Source of the DNA: CAVWDI01 sp963753725
Lineage (GTDB): Bacteria > Chloroflexota > Anaerolineae > Anaerolineales > UBA4823
Reading direction: 5' to 3'
Assembly: GCA_963753725.1 (NCBI GenBank)
Contig: CAVWDI010000001.1
Coordinates: 124,001-188,000, forward strand
Length of the DNA stretch: 64,000 nt
Shown here: piece after piece, positions 50,023 through 60,306 of the stretch
How positions within the stretch are numbered: the stretch's first letter is position 1
Layout of the letters: the number at the start of each line of letters is the position of its first letter
Program-made: the position numbers and the translations under genes
Notes under the pieces: model-generated
What the model was told of the DNA's origin: nothing
The model's input: the letters and a program-made list of their open reading frames with translations, nothing else
Database searches by the model: none

Positions 50023-51568
50023 TTAATACTCGATGAAGTGCGGTTCCAGCTTTGCCGTAAAAGAAGTTCCAGTTACTGATTGTGGAGTTCCATCAAAATA
50101 CCAGATCTTGCTGGGTGCGGATGGCAGCGTTATCGGATAATTTGCTCCATCTAAAGACCAGATAACCAATAGCTTTTTACCGCTGCCATCATTCTGGAAT
50201 TCGTAAGCTTTTACGTTCGGTCCATAGCTCGAAATTTCTTTTAATGAATGTCGAGTATCTGAGTTTCTCGCTCGTGAAACTATAGCTGTCATAACCCGGT
50301 TGGATAGGTGTATTATTATCGTCAACCAGCGCTGAACAACGCCAGCCTTTAGTATGGAAGTAGATATTTGCACGCAAACCCAATACCTTCGCCAGCGTAT
50401 AGGTTTGAACAATATGAGATCCCTTGGTGTTCTCATAATTTGGATCGAAAGGATCGTCGCAAATCCCAATTCCATTGTATTTTGGGATTGTATTCAACAC
50501 AGCGCTTTCAGTATTATATAGATCTTTTCCAGCTGCACCATATTTTCCCAAAACCTCTTTGATAAATTCTGTTTTGGCTGATAATACAGGTCCTGTAGTA
50601 TTCCATTCCGTACCCCAGCCTTCGTTGTAAAACATTCCAAAATTCCCAACCCAGTACGGAAAATAATCATATGCATGAAAACTGACTCCATCGAATGAGT
50701 TTCCAGCGCCTGATAGTAAGATGCCTTCCAAAAATTTTGGCTGTGAAGTGTAAGTTGGCTTTTCTATTTCACAAAGAGATTTATTTTCTGGTTGGTTTGG
50801 CCTCGGATCACAATCTAATAGGAGCCCACCAATTAATACGGTAGCTTCGGGATCTGCTTCCTTTATCTTCGGATACACCACTTTCAACATATCGCCGTAT
50901 GCTTCCCCATTATTATATGGATCGCTGGCATTCCCCCAGCAGCCATGCGGGTCTCCAAACGGTCGGTTATTTGTATTGAGAGGGAAATCAGGTTCGTTGT
51001 AGAGCTCCCAATACTTTACGTTATATTTTGGATCACTGTACCGTTTGACAGCATCATACATAAATTCTCCAAATGCTGCATATTCACCAGGCTTTATAGG
51101 TCCACATGGGGATTGATCATTTATACTCGCCCATTTTGGAGTACTGCGAACAATCAGAATAACCTTCTTATCATACGCAGCTGCATTCTTTAATTGTGTT
51201 TCTAATCCGGACATTTCATTCCAGTTGCGCACCTTCTTACTGGTTTCCACCGCTGCCCATATAAGCGCATTCGTCGGGAGATCGCTTCGCAAATCATTAT
51301 GCCGGATCCAGGTGATACCTGCCTCGTTCATCTGCTGCAGTCCCCCTTTGGTAGTAATCTGATACATTTCCACACCAAATATCGTTTCAATCAACTCACC
51401 ATTGAACACGATGGGTAAGGAGATTTGGTCTAATACGGCTGCCCGAACGCTGTCAAAGTTCAGCGCGCCTTCCCATTTTCCACTATTGATTGCATTTTTC
51501 CCCACAATCCCAACTGCTGCAAAAACGACAAAGAATAACAATGCTAGAAATATTTTTTTAATTTTCAT
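50023..51568 (-). CDS. Clan GH-A glycosidase-like protein, array copy b (one frameshift)
   Basis: Membrane-anchored or secreted TIM-barrel hydrolase of a GH39/GH5-like type. ATG 51568, N-terminal helix IFLALLFFVVFAAVGIVGKN. Barrel strands: ETIFGVEMYQITTKGGLQQM, WIRHNDLRSDLPTNALIWAA, VILIVRSTPKWASINDQ, acid/base WELYNEPDFPLNTNN, VLIGGLLLDCDP, SFHAYDYFPYWVGN, nucleophile KDLYNTESAVLNTI, and HTKGWRCSALVDDN. The first frame ends at 50189; EISSYGPNVKAYEFQNDGSG continues in another frame to 50023 as a small C-terminal beta domain ending FTAKLEPHFIEY. About 515 aa. Confidence 0.72.
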
Positions 51569-51700
51569 TTTCTCATCTCATAGTTTTATTTTTTTTGTCG
51601 GATCATCACAAATTCCATCCAAAAAAAGGGTAAATCATTTTTATCCATAGAACTACAAACTATGTTTCAGGAATCAACAATGTGATCTCAAGAACATCGG

Positions 51701-53269
51701 CTAAAATTCAATATAATGCGGAATGATGGTTGCATTAAAATTTTGACCACCCACTGGCTGTGTGTTACCTGCCATATCCCAGATCACAGATGGCATATAT
51801 GGTAGTTCTGTGAGATGGTCTGCTCCATCTAAAGACCAGATAATCCAAAATTTCGTATCACTTTCAAAATACTGGAATTCGAATACACGCACATTGGGAT
51901 ATGCCGTAATTTCTCTGACAAATGTGGCATGTCCAATTTTTTCCGCAGCAAACCTGTAAGCATCATATGCGGGCTGTACAGGAGTATATTGATCTTCCAG
52001 TAAGGCGCTGCATCGCCATCCATACACATGGAAATAAATATTTGTACGCAAACCCAAAGCTTTAGAATACGTATAAGTCTGGACGAGATTGGATGCTTTA
52101 GTGTTCTCATAATCCATGTTATATGGATTGTTGCAAACCCCATGATTATATTTAAAATCATCATGTGGATGTAAAACCGCGCTTTCAGTGCTGTAAAGAT
52201 CTTTTCCAAAAACACTGTATTGTTGAAGCAGCTGGTTTAAATATTCCACCTTAGCGACCAAGACCGGACCAGTCGTATTCCAGGACGTTTTCCACTCATC
52301 ATTTACATACTGTCCAACTTTGTCCCCGAACCAATACGGGTAATACTCATAAGAATGGAAACTGACCCCATCAAACGAATTTCCCGCTCCGGACACTAGG
52401 ATACCCTCAAAAAATTTGGGAAAAGTGACATCCTTTCCCCTAATTTCACATTGAGATAATCCATTCCCAGGTTGTGCTCTGGGATCACAGTCCAACAGCA
52501 CACCGCCAGTAATTACTTGAGCTTCAGGATCAGCCTGTTTAATCTTCGGGTATACAACCTTCAACATTTCACCATATGCTCGGCCGTTATTATAAGGATC
52601 ATTGAATCCTTCAATTTGAAATGTACCCCAGCACCCATGTGGTTCACCATACGGATAACCAATTGTGTTTATTGGATAGTCAGGTTCGTTATAGATCTCC
52701 CAGTGCTTCACATTGTAGGGGGATACACTGTAACGTTTTACCACATCAAACATAAAATTTGCAAAATCTTGATAGTGACTGGGATCTATTGGTCCACAGT
52801 ACGCATTCGGCCAGCGTGGATCGCGTGCCCACGCTGGAGTACTCCTGACGGTCAAGATAACATTCTGGCCGCGTGACGAGGCGTTGATCAATTGGGTTTC
52901 CAAATCAGCCATCATTGACCAATTCCGCTCACCCTTATTCGGTTCCACTGCCGTCCATACCAGGGCATCCGTTTCAGGTCCATCTCTAAAATCGTTATGT
53001 CGCAGCCAAGTAGTACCGGCCTCATTCATCTTATCCAATCCACCCTCGGCGGTCATTTTATACATCTCTACCCCAAAAATAGTCTCTTCGCTGACATCTT
53101 TTAGAATGATAGGGATATTTGTAATAAAATCCTTTAGAGGGGCGGCATATGCATATCCATTTTTCAATTCTGGGCTAGAGGTTGGTAATGCATTCCAAAC
53201 CCAACCAGCAATTGAAAAACTTAATAGGACAAGAAGAATGATCGGAAATTTTCTCGGCAATTGTTTCAT
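51701..53269 (-). CDS. Clan GH-A glycosidase-like protein, array copy c (intact)
   Basis: The only uninterrupted copy, 522 aa, ATG 53269. N-terminal helix FPIILLVLLSFSIAGWVWNA without a clean cleavage site, so probably anchored with the barrel outside. Core: ETIFGVEMYKMTAEGGLDKM, VILTVRSTPAWARDPRWPNA, acid/base KHWEIYNEPDYPINT, PYGEPHGCWGTFQ, VITGGVLLDCDPRAQPGNG, SFHSYEYYPYWFGD, nucleophile DLYSTESAVLHPHD, YFHVYGWRCSALLE, and C-terminal beta domain with FWIIWSLDGADHLTELPYMP, ending NATIIPHYIEF. Paired Cys (CGPIDP, CWG, CDP, CEI, CNNPY, CSALL) suggest disulfides, consistent with an extracytoplasmic site. Best template for repairing the other copies. Confidence 0.75.
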   Translation of the reverse strand: MKQLPRKFPIILLVLLSFSIAGWVWNALPTSSPELKNGYAYAAPLKDFITNIPIILKDVSEETIFGVEMYKMTAEGGLDKMNEAGTTWLRHNDFRDGPETDALVWTAVEPNKGERNWSMMADLETQLINASSRGQNVILTVRSTPAWARDPRWPNAYCGPIDPSHYQDFANFMFDVVKRYSVSPYNVKHWEIYNEPDYPINTIGYPYGEPHGCWGTFQIEGFNDPYNNGRAYGEMLKVVYPKIKQADPEAQVITGGVLLDCDPRAQPGNGLSQCEIRGKDVTFPKFFEGILVSGAGNSFDGVSFHSYEYYPYWFGDKVGQYVNDEWKTSWNTTGPVLVAKVEYLNQLLQQYSVFGKDLYSTESAVLHPHDDFKYNHGVCNNPYNMDYENTKASNLVQTYTYSKALGLRTNIYFHVYGWRCSALLEDQYTPVQPAYDAYRFAAEKIGHATFVREITAYPNVRVFEFQYFESDTKFWIIWSLDGADHLTELPYMPSVIWDMAGNTQPVGGQNFNATIIPHYIEF

Positions 53270-53356
53270 TAGTAATATTTAGTATCCTCGAAGAGTCTTG
53301 AAATCATATGCATATTTTACGACATATTTGAGGCTAATTGATTAATTAATATATGC

Positions 53357-54932
53357 TTAATATTCGATGTAATGTGGTGTCAAAGTGGCGGTGAACGAAT
53401 TCCCGGTGATGCCTACAGGTTTTCCAGTCATATCCACGATTGCCAATGGCGTTTTATCCAATGTGATTGCGTGATTTGCACCATCCAAAGACCAAACAAC
53501 CCAGAATTTACTTCCGCTGTCCTGGTACTGGAACTCAAATATCTTTACTCCCGATCCTTGATCAGTGACTTCTCTAACGAATGAAGCCGCTCCAATATTC
53601 TTGGATGCAAATTCAAATGTATCATATGCGGGTTGTATTGGTGATAAATCTTTCTCTAACAATGCAGTACAGCGCCATCCAAATGGATGCAGCCAGCTGT
53701 TCGCTCGTAAACCCAAAACCTTCGTATAAACATATTGCTGTACAATATAAGAGGCTTTTGTACTTTCATACACATTGTCAAATGGTTTACAAATACCGGT
53801 AATGAGATATTCATCAAGGTTATTCAATAACCCACTTTCTGTATTGTAAATATCTTTTCCATTGACCCCATATTGGGCTAAAAGTTCTTTAACATAATTC
53901 ACTTTGGCTACAGTCACAGGTCCGGTAGTATTCCATGCTGTATTCCAATCATAGTTATAATATTCACCAAATTTAATATTTGGATTTTCCTTTTTGTGAA
54001 GAAATCATAAGAGTGGATGCTCACACCATCAAATGAATCACCCGCACCAGCTACTAAAACTCCCTCAAAAAATTTTGAATACGAAATATGAGTCGGGTGT
54101 GTGCCCTGCACATCTCACATCGAGTTTGCGATGGACCCGCTGGAGTATTCTTGGATCGCATTCTAAAAGTACACCGCCTGAAAGTACTTGCGCTTCAGGA
54201 TCAGCCTTTTTGATCTCCGGATAAACAACCTTCAACAATTCTCCGTATGACGTGCCATTACCATAACCATCATCATGTTCTGGGATTCGCCAGGTACCCC
54301 AACAACCATGCGGTTCTCCATAGGGGTGAGGACCATACACGATGGGATAATCGGGCTCATTGTAGTATTTCCCAATGCTTTACATTGTAAGGTGGTTGGC
54401 TGTAACGCTTCACAACATCATACATAAATTTAGCAAAATCTTCATAGTGACTTTTGTCTATCGGACCGCAGGGAGAGCCAGACCAGCGTGGATCTCGTGC
54501 CCAAGAGGGAGTACTGCGGACAGGCAGGATTACATTCATGCTTCTATTTGAAGCATTAATCAATTGCTTTTCTAATTCCGCCATAGCTGACCAATTTCGA
54601 GCACCTTTATTTGGCTCTACTAGCTGTCCATATCAAGCGCGTTAGTTGGTGCGCTTGCCCGCCAATCGTTATGTCTCAGAAAAGTAACCCCCGCCTCTTT
54701 CATTTTATCCAATCCCCCTGATGCTGACATATTGTACATTTCTACTCCGAAAATCGTTTCTTCCACATAATTGTTTATCACCAATGGAATGTGAGTTTTT
54801 AGATTCAGCCAACGGAGCAGCCAGTACATTCTTTCGTTCAACAATCCCATCAGCTGGATTGTAACTTACATTAAATAGGATTACCCCTGCAACCATGACC
54901 ACAATTAACGTTCCGATAATCCGTTTTAGCAT
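53357..54932 (-). CDS. Clan GH-A glycosidase-like protein, array copy d (about five frameshifts)
   Basis: Closest relative of copy c. ATG 54932: MLKRIIGTLIVVMVAGVILF as anchor. Frame changes near 54780, 54630, 54360, 54110 and 53915, yet every segment of copy c is found in order: ETIFGVEMYNMSASGGLDKM, FLRHNDWRASAPTNAL, LPVRSTPSWARDPRW, NVKHWEI then NEPDYPI across a break, PYGEPHGCWGTWRI, LSGGVLLECDPRI, FDGVSIHSYDFF, DIYNTESGLLNNLD, GWRCTALLEKDLSPIQPAYD, and FWVVWSLDGANHAITLDKTP, ending LTPHYIEY. Conservation of both catalytic Glu over such a broken frame is the best argument here for sequencing indels. Confidence 0.65.
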
Positions 54933-54966
54933 ATTCCTTCCTTTTTTCTACTCAGATTTTCTTACC

Positions 54967-56892
54967 TTACGAGAATTTGTAAAAGCTAATAATACTGTAC
55001 AGAGAATAAATATCCAAAAAAACGAATAGCAGCAAATATACCACAACTTGCCACTCAGACGTACTTAACAAATTTATTAGATTGAAAAACTTAACATAAG
55101 ATTTCAATTTCCTTAATATACTTATAAACGGTCTTGTTATTTCCACCCAGCCAAAGCTCATTCCGAGCGCGATCGGAATCATAACAGGATATAAATAGCG
55201 ACCTACTGGTAAATAAATATGCCGAAGTGGTAAATATGCAGCACCCCTGACAAACGCAGCTAAAAATGTAATGACGAACACTCAAAAATAATAAAAATAC
55301 CACATTCCAGGTTAGTTTGCGCCGGTTTCGAACTAATCCAATCAAAATACCCGCACACAATAGCAATGTGAAAAATCCTAAATACATGTAGGAATTTGCG
55401 CCAATTATTTCTACATTCCCCCATCCAAATTTTGCCCAAAATGTGCGAAACATTCTTATGAATGTGCGTTCATACATGAATCCCGCACCCCTCCAATCTA
55501 AAAGAGAAGTCAAAACTAATGAAGGGATAAGCGTTATCCCCAAGAAATTTGAGATCCAACTTCATCAAAGAGTGGTTTAAACCGGATTCCTGCTGTTTCT
55601 GCAGATCCATTCCTGATAATATTGACAAATTGCGCATCACCCCAGGTTCCTGCATCTCCAAATTTCGAATTAAATTCAGGTTCAACATCTACCGGGTAAT
55701 GTCCCTCAACAAGGGTTAAGTTATCAAAAAATATTTGAATATCCCCTTGTTTTTTTGATATTTGGGGTTGTATTGTGATCCAAATTCTGGGAAATGGGTC
55801 ATTTAATTTGGATTGAAAAGCGTAAAACTGGGGCTCTGTCTGAACTTGGATATCCTCAAAATGATTGGATTCGCTCATCTCAATCATAGGTGAACGCATC
55901 TTTACAGGTTGGCTGGCCCAAGCCCAGAATCCAAAAGTAACCTCTTTGTCTTTTAATTCCCTACCGGTATCTCGGGGAACAGGTTGAAAGAGGGGTTTTG
56001 TCCAACTTGGGCTTACCTCAGCCTGGTTGCTCATCATGAAAACATAATCACCTGAGATCGCTCTTTCGTTTCGGGTTCGGACAGGTTCACCTTGCGATAT
56101 AGATCGATACCAAAGTGCAGCTTCATCCCAGGAAAACATCGTCAAAGATAAAACGAAAGATCCTAGAAAAATCATCGCCCAGGCATACTTCTGTTTTTCA
56201 TTCCTGAGGATGGAAAATATCAGCGCAATTGGCAGAATGATTATACTTACTACGGCTGTGCTTTTTGTATAAATGCTCAAAACCGCTGGAACAGCCGCTA
56301 ATAATAAATTGAAAATTGAAAATCCTCTTGCGATCAATCTTACACTGCCCCAAAGAGACAACGACATAATCAGTACTGCCCCCACATCGTTATTTATTGA
56401 CGTCATAATATCCACATACCCGGGGAATAACGCCAGGGTGAGCGGGGTTAAAATTCGGATTGGATGCTGCGGCGGGGATATTTCACTTGTTATCCTCCAG
56501 GCAATTACGACAGTGCATAGGTAGATTACTAGTGAAACCAAACGTAGAACATACATTTGGTTTGTCACATCCATATTCAATGCCAGTTGTAAAGGTACAG
56601 ATAGGATCAAATAAAATAATGGTTCCCCTCCCAATTGGGAATACCCTGGCACAGATTTATGATCATACGGCGTCCCAAGTTCTGGTTGGAAACCCAGGTT
56701 ATCGTAAAATCCATACTTAATCATCGATTCCAATACTTCGTAAGTCAAATGAGGATTGAAATCACCCTTTGCTGGCAATCCTTCCCTTGTCGCAGTCAAC
56801 CACACATTCTCAAAATGATTAGGCTCATCATAATGCTGCCAGGGCGGAACAATAAAGACATAAAGTAATCCATGCACAAGTGCAAGGATCAT
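54967..56892 (-). CDS. DUF2142-like/GT-C-type polytopic membrane protein (two frameshifts)
   Basis: Inner-membrane protein, probably a lipid-linked-sugar-dependent transferase or exporter component. N-terminus ALVHGLLYVFIVPPWQHYDE with the family's PPWQHYDEPNHFE motif just after helix 1, then helices QMYVLRLVSLVIYLCTVVIA, LFPGYVDIMTSINNDVGAVL (INND motif as in DUF2142/GT39-like proteins). A large extracytoplasmic domain at about residues 260-440 follows. The frame changes near 55540 and again near 55270, with helices SYMYLGFFTLLLCAGILIGL and HIYLPVGRYLYPVMIPIALG recovered. A further break just upstream of 56892 may hide about 18 N-terminal residues (ATG near 56949). About 640 aa. Confidence 0.65.
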
Positions 56893-56962
56893 GATGATTA
56901 CGATGGCGTCAATTTCTCGAATTCTAAAATTCGTTAGGAAATTTTGCTGTCATTCTAGGTTT

Positions 56963-57421
56963 TTAATCAGCTGAAAGTTGACTGATTTTGGGAAAACCTT
57001 CTGAGAGGATATTTTCAATTTCTAGACCGGTCGCAGTAAAATCAGCCAAAGATCCTCCGATAGGATCAACAATTTCAAAGGTCTCCCCTGCCATTTCACT
57101 AAGTAAAAATATCTTCGCGGATTGCTTCGGAAATGCTGTTTTTAATGCTTCCTTTTGATTTCTTTCCATAACCAAAATTAGATTGAATTTTTCAATCAAA
57201 TCTTTGGTCACTAATTTCGACCGGTGATCACTCAGGTCAATTCCTCGGTCATATATTAATTTTATTGTATTAGCAGCTGCAGTTTGGTTTTCAAGTGCCC
57301 AAACTCCAGCAGACCGTATCAACCATCTCTCTTCTTGACCATTGATCTTCGATTGCAGAAGACCCATGGCCATGGGTGATCGGCAGATATTAGCCGTACA
57401 AACAAAAAGGACTGAATGCAT
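56963..57421 (-). CDS. Low-molecular-weight protein-tyrosine phosphatase
   Basis: Phosphatase of the LMW-PTP/Wzb/arsenate reductase fold. P-loop C-x5-R as FVCTANICRSPMAMGLL (residues 6-22), and the general-acid loop DPIGG (IVDPIGGSLADF, about residue 118). ATG 57421, 152 aa, intact. In polysaccharide operons such enzymes usually dephosphorylate a Wzc-like tyrosine kinase; no such kinase is in the window, so the target is open. Confidence 0.88.
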   Translation of the reverse strand: MHSVLFVCTANICRSPMAMGLLQSKINGQEERWLIRSAGVWALENQTAAANTIKLIYDRGIDLSDHRSKLVTKDLIEKFNLILVMERNQKEALKTAFPKQSAKIFLLSEMAGETFEIVDPIGGSLADFTATGLEIENILSEGFPKISQLSAD

Positions 57422-57450
57422 ATATTATCTCTTTCTATTTATGGATAAGA

Positions 57451-58182
57451 TTATCCAAATTTTTGTCGCAAAATTCGATAAGCGAATAATGGATTGCCAA
57501 TTATATATCGTTTCCATTTACCCGCAGGATCAACTATTAAACGCCATAACCACTCTAAACCTGTGAGATACATCCATTTAGGGACTCTACTTTCAACATC
57601 AGCTAAATAATCAAATAAGGCGCCTACTGCCCAGCAAACAGGAACATTGATTTTACTTCTCATTTCGAAAATCCATTTTTCCTGAAGGGGTGTACCCATC
57701 CCTACAAAAAGGACTTGTGGGCCTAGCTCATTTATCTCATTTATTATTTGCTCATTCGATTTATCAATGAAGTAACCATCAGAAAATCCTAAGATATTTA
57801 TATTTGGATATATCAACCGTAAATTTTTTACTGCTTTTTCAGCGACGCCAGGTTTACCCCCCAGAATATAAATCTTGATCTCCATGGAAGATGCAAATTT
57901 ACAAAAATCTTGGATCCAATCCGCTCCGGTCATCTTAGTTAGCGGGCAGCCGCCTAGAAACTTGCTGCTCCAAACAACACTTATCCCATCCGGATATACT
58001 AGATCAGCTTCGGTGAGAATTTGAAAATACAAATTATCAACTGCAGCAGTATTAAAACAATGTGCATTAACATAAAAAACAGAGCGCTTTTTATCCCCCA
58101 GGCTCCATTCATTAACCGTATCTAAAATAATTTCCAAATTTGCGCAATGGATGTTTACCCCAAGAATGTTTACAGTTTGCAT
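57451..58182 (-). CDS. WecG/TagA/CpsF family glycosyltransferase (GT26)
   Basis: Transfers a hexosamine-type sugar (ManNAc/ManNAcA in known members) onto a lipid-linked acceptor at the inner membrane. Characteristic elements: VNILGVNIHCANLEIILD, VYPDGISVVWSSKFLGG (DG-x-x-V), MTGADWIQDFC, IYILGGKPGVAEKAVKNLR, QVLFVGMGTPLQEKWIFEMR (G-x-x-G-x-P-x-Q-E), and C-terminal amphipathic RVPKWMYLTGLEWLWRLIVD. 243 aa, ATG 58182, intact. It lies 75 bp after the GMD-like gene, same strand. Confidence 0.9.
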   Translation of the reverse strand: MQTVNILGVNIHCANLEIILDTVNEWSLGDKKRSVFYVNAHCFNTAAVDNLYFQILTEADLVYPDGISVVWSSKFLGGCPLTKMTGADWIQDFCKFASSMEIKIYILGGKPGVAEKAVKNLRLIYPNINILGFSDGYFIDKSNEQIINEINELGPQVLFVGMGTPLQEKWIFEMRSKINVPVCWAVGALFDYLADVESRVPKWMYLTGLEWLWRLIVDPAGKWKRYIIGNPLFAYRILRQKFG

Positions 58183-58257
58183 TCGATTCAGTTAGCTCAT
58201 CCATTCCAATTCACTCATAAGACAATTATGCGACATATCAACCATTTCTCAGCACTA

Positions 58258-59226
58258 TCACCGCTGTTGAGAGGATACAAAATCCATATCAGCCTCTACC
58301 ATCAATTTGACGAGTGTTTCAAAATTGGTTTTGGGCTCCCATTTAAGATTTTTTTCCGCCTTGTTGAAATTAGCAACCAATTGTTTCGTTTCCAGTGGAC
58401 GGTAAAAGCGATCATCACATATCACAAAGTCCATGTAATCTAAATCTAAACAACCAAATGCAAGTTCGCAAAATTCGCGCACCGAATGCGTTTCTCCGGA
58501 ACCAATCACATAATCCTCGGGTAAATTTTGATGCATCATTAACCAAATAGCTTCTGCATAATCTTTTGCATAACCCCAATCTCGGCTGGCTTCAAGATTC
58601 CCCAATCTCAATTCATTTTCCAAACCTAGTTTAATCTTTGCTGCTGTATGGGTAATCTTTCTGGTAACAAAATCCAATCCTCTTCTGGGGCTCTCATGAT
58701 TGTATAAGATACCGGAAACCGCATATAAACCAAATTCCTGACGATATTGCGCCGTCATCAAATGAGCGAATAATTTAGCAATTCCGTAAGGATTGCGAGG
58801 CCGAAATTGTGTGTCTTCATCTTGCGGTTCATCTACTGGGTCGCCAAAAATTTCACTCGAAGATGCCTGGTAAAATCGGGTTTCCTGGTGGTACATTCGA
58901 ATCACTTCAAGTAAACGCGCCGCTCCCAAACCCGAAACGTCAGAAACTTCTAGGCTTGATTGCCAGGATGCATGTGGGGATGAAGGTGAAGCAAGATTAT
59001 AAATTTCATCCGGTTTATGGATATCAACACTTTCACGTAATGAATTAAAATCTTTTAGATTACCTTTGATCAACTTTATATCGTCAAGAATGTGTGAAAT
59101 GTTTGTGGTGTTTACCGGAATATTAGAGGGTACCCATCCAATAACCTCAACACCTTTACTAATAAGAAGTTCAGCTAAATAGGATCCATCTTGCCCGTTA
59201 ACTCCTAGAACCAAAGCTTTCGTCAA
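58258..59226 (-). CDS. GDP-mannose 4,6-dehydratase paralogue / SDR nucleotide-sugar enzyme
   Basis: Extended short-chain dehydrogenase of the GMD branch. NAD(P) loop GVNGQDGSYLAELL at residue 8, YQASSSEIFGDP (catalytic S-x-E region), Y-x3-K as NPYGIAKLFAHL, HESPRRGLDFVTRK, LGNLEASRDWGYAKDYAEAI, GSGETHSVREFCELAF, and FYRPLETKQL. 322 aa, shorter than the neighbouring gmd (355). As an adjacent, shorter GMD-like gene it may be the 4-reductase (RMD-like, giving GDP-rhamnose) or a second dehydratase. ATG 59226, 4 bp after the gmd stop. Confidence 0.75.
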   Translation of the reverse strand: MTKALVLGVNGQDGSYLAELLISKGVEVIGWVPSNIPVNTTNISHILDDIKLIKGNLKDFNSLRESVDIHKPDEIYNLASPSSPHASWQSSLEVSDVSGLGAARLLEVIRMYHQETRFYQASSSEIFGDPVDEPQDEDTQFRPRNPYGIAKLFAHLMTAQYRQEFGLYAVSGILYNHESPRRGLDFVTRKITHTAAKIKLGLENELRLGNLEASRDWGYAKDYAEAIWLMMHQNLPEDYVIGSGETHSVREFCELAFGCLDLDYMDFVICDDRFYRPLETKQLVANFNKAEKNLKWEPKTNFETLVKLMVEADMDFVSSQQR

Positions 59227-59230
59227 CCAA

Positions 59231-60298
59231 TCACCTTTCCATACTGATCACTTGATCCTGCCAGCGGTGCCACTTACCGTGATGGGCTTCCATAATCTTC
59301 TGACCTTCACCAGGCGGCTTCAGGCCTAAAAGTTCAATATCAGCGTCAACCATTATCCGCACAAGATCTTTGAAGTAAACCCGAGGTTCCCAATTCAATT
59401 CTTTTCGGACGTAACTTGAATCTGCCAGCAGATAATCTACTTCCGTCGGTCGATAATATCGCGGATCAATTTTTACATATTCATTCCAGTCTAAATTAAC
59501 ATATCCGAAAGCTTCATCGAGAAAATCTCTTACCGAATGCGCTTCTCCTGTCCCAACAACATAATCCCCAGGTTTTTCATATTGCAGCATCTTCCACATT
59601 GCTGCGATATAATCTGGAGCATAACCCCAATCACGCTTGGCATTCAAATTCCCTAAATACAGTGTGTCTTGGTTTCCTGCGATGATCGCCGCGACCGCCC
59701 TTGAAATTTTCCTTGTCACAAACGTTTCACCCCTTCTTGGTGATTCATGATTAAAAAGGATACCGTTACATGCAAATATTTTATAACCACGGCGGTAATT
59801 CCTAGTCACCCAATATGCATACAATTTCGCTGCTGCATAAGGGCTTCTTGGTTGAAAAGGTGTTAGCTCATTCTGAGGGGGTGCTGCACTTCCATACATT
59901 TCACTGGAAGATGCCTGGTAAAAGCGAGTCCCAATTCCGCTTTTCCGTACAGCTTCAAGAATTCGAATAGTACCTAAACCTGTTATGTCACCGGTGTACT
60001 CAGGAAGATCAAAACTTACGCGTACATGGCTCTGGGCTGCAAGATGATATAACTCATCTGGTTTCACATCATAAATAAGGTCAACCAGATTACCAGTATT
60101 TGCTAGGTCTCCATAATGCAGATATAGAAGCACACTTTCCCCATTGTGCGGATCACGGTACAGGTGATCGATCCTTTTTGTATTGAATGTACTCGCTCTT
60201 CGAATAAGCCCATGAACTTCATATCCTTTGGACAGAAGCAGTTCAGCTAAATAAGATCCATCCTGACCAGTGATGCCGGTTATCAGTGCTTTCTTCAT
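59231..60298 (-). CDS. gmd: GDP-mannose 4,6-dehydratase
   Basis: Converts GDP-D-mannose to GDP-4-keto-6-deoxy-D-mannose, precursor of GDP-rhamnose, fucose, colitose or perosamine. NADP loop GITGQDGSYLAELLLSKGYE, LIRRASTFNTKRIDHLY, AAQSHVRVSFDLPEYT, SSSEMYGSAAPPQNE, catalytic Tyr/Lys in SPYAAAKLYAYWVT, NHESPRRGETFVTRKISRAV, GNLNAKRDWGYAPDYIAAMW, and PRYYRPTEVDYLL. 355 aa, ATG 60298, intact. It begins 8 bp after the NusG-like gene, so the two are translationally close. Confidence 0.93.
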   Translation of the reverse strand: MKKALITGITGQDGSYLAELLLSKGYEVHGLIRRASTFNTKRIDHLYRDPHNGESVLLYLHYGDLANTGNLVDLIYDVKPDELYHLAAQSHVRVSFDLPEYTGDITGLGTIRILEAVRKSGIGTRFYQASSSEMYGSAAPPQNELTPFQPRSPYAAAKLYAYWVTRNYRRGYKIFACNGILFNHESPRRGETFVTRKISRAVAAIIAGNQDTLYLGNLNAKRDWGYAPDYIAAMWKMLQYEKPGDYVVGTGEAHSVRDFLDEAFGYVNLDWNEYVKIDPRYYRPTEVDYLLADSSYVRKELNWEPRVYFKDLVRIMVDADIELLGLKPPGEGQKIMEAHHGKWHRWQDQVISMER

Positions 60299-60306
60299 AG
60301 TGCCTG

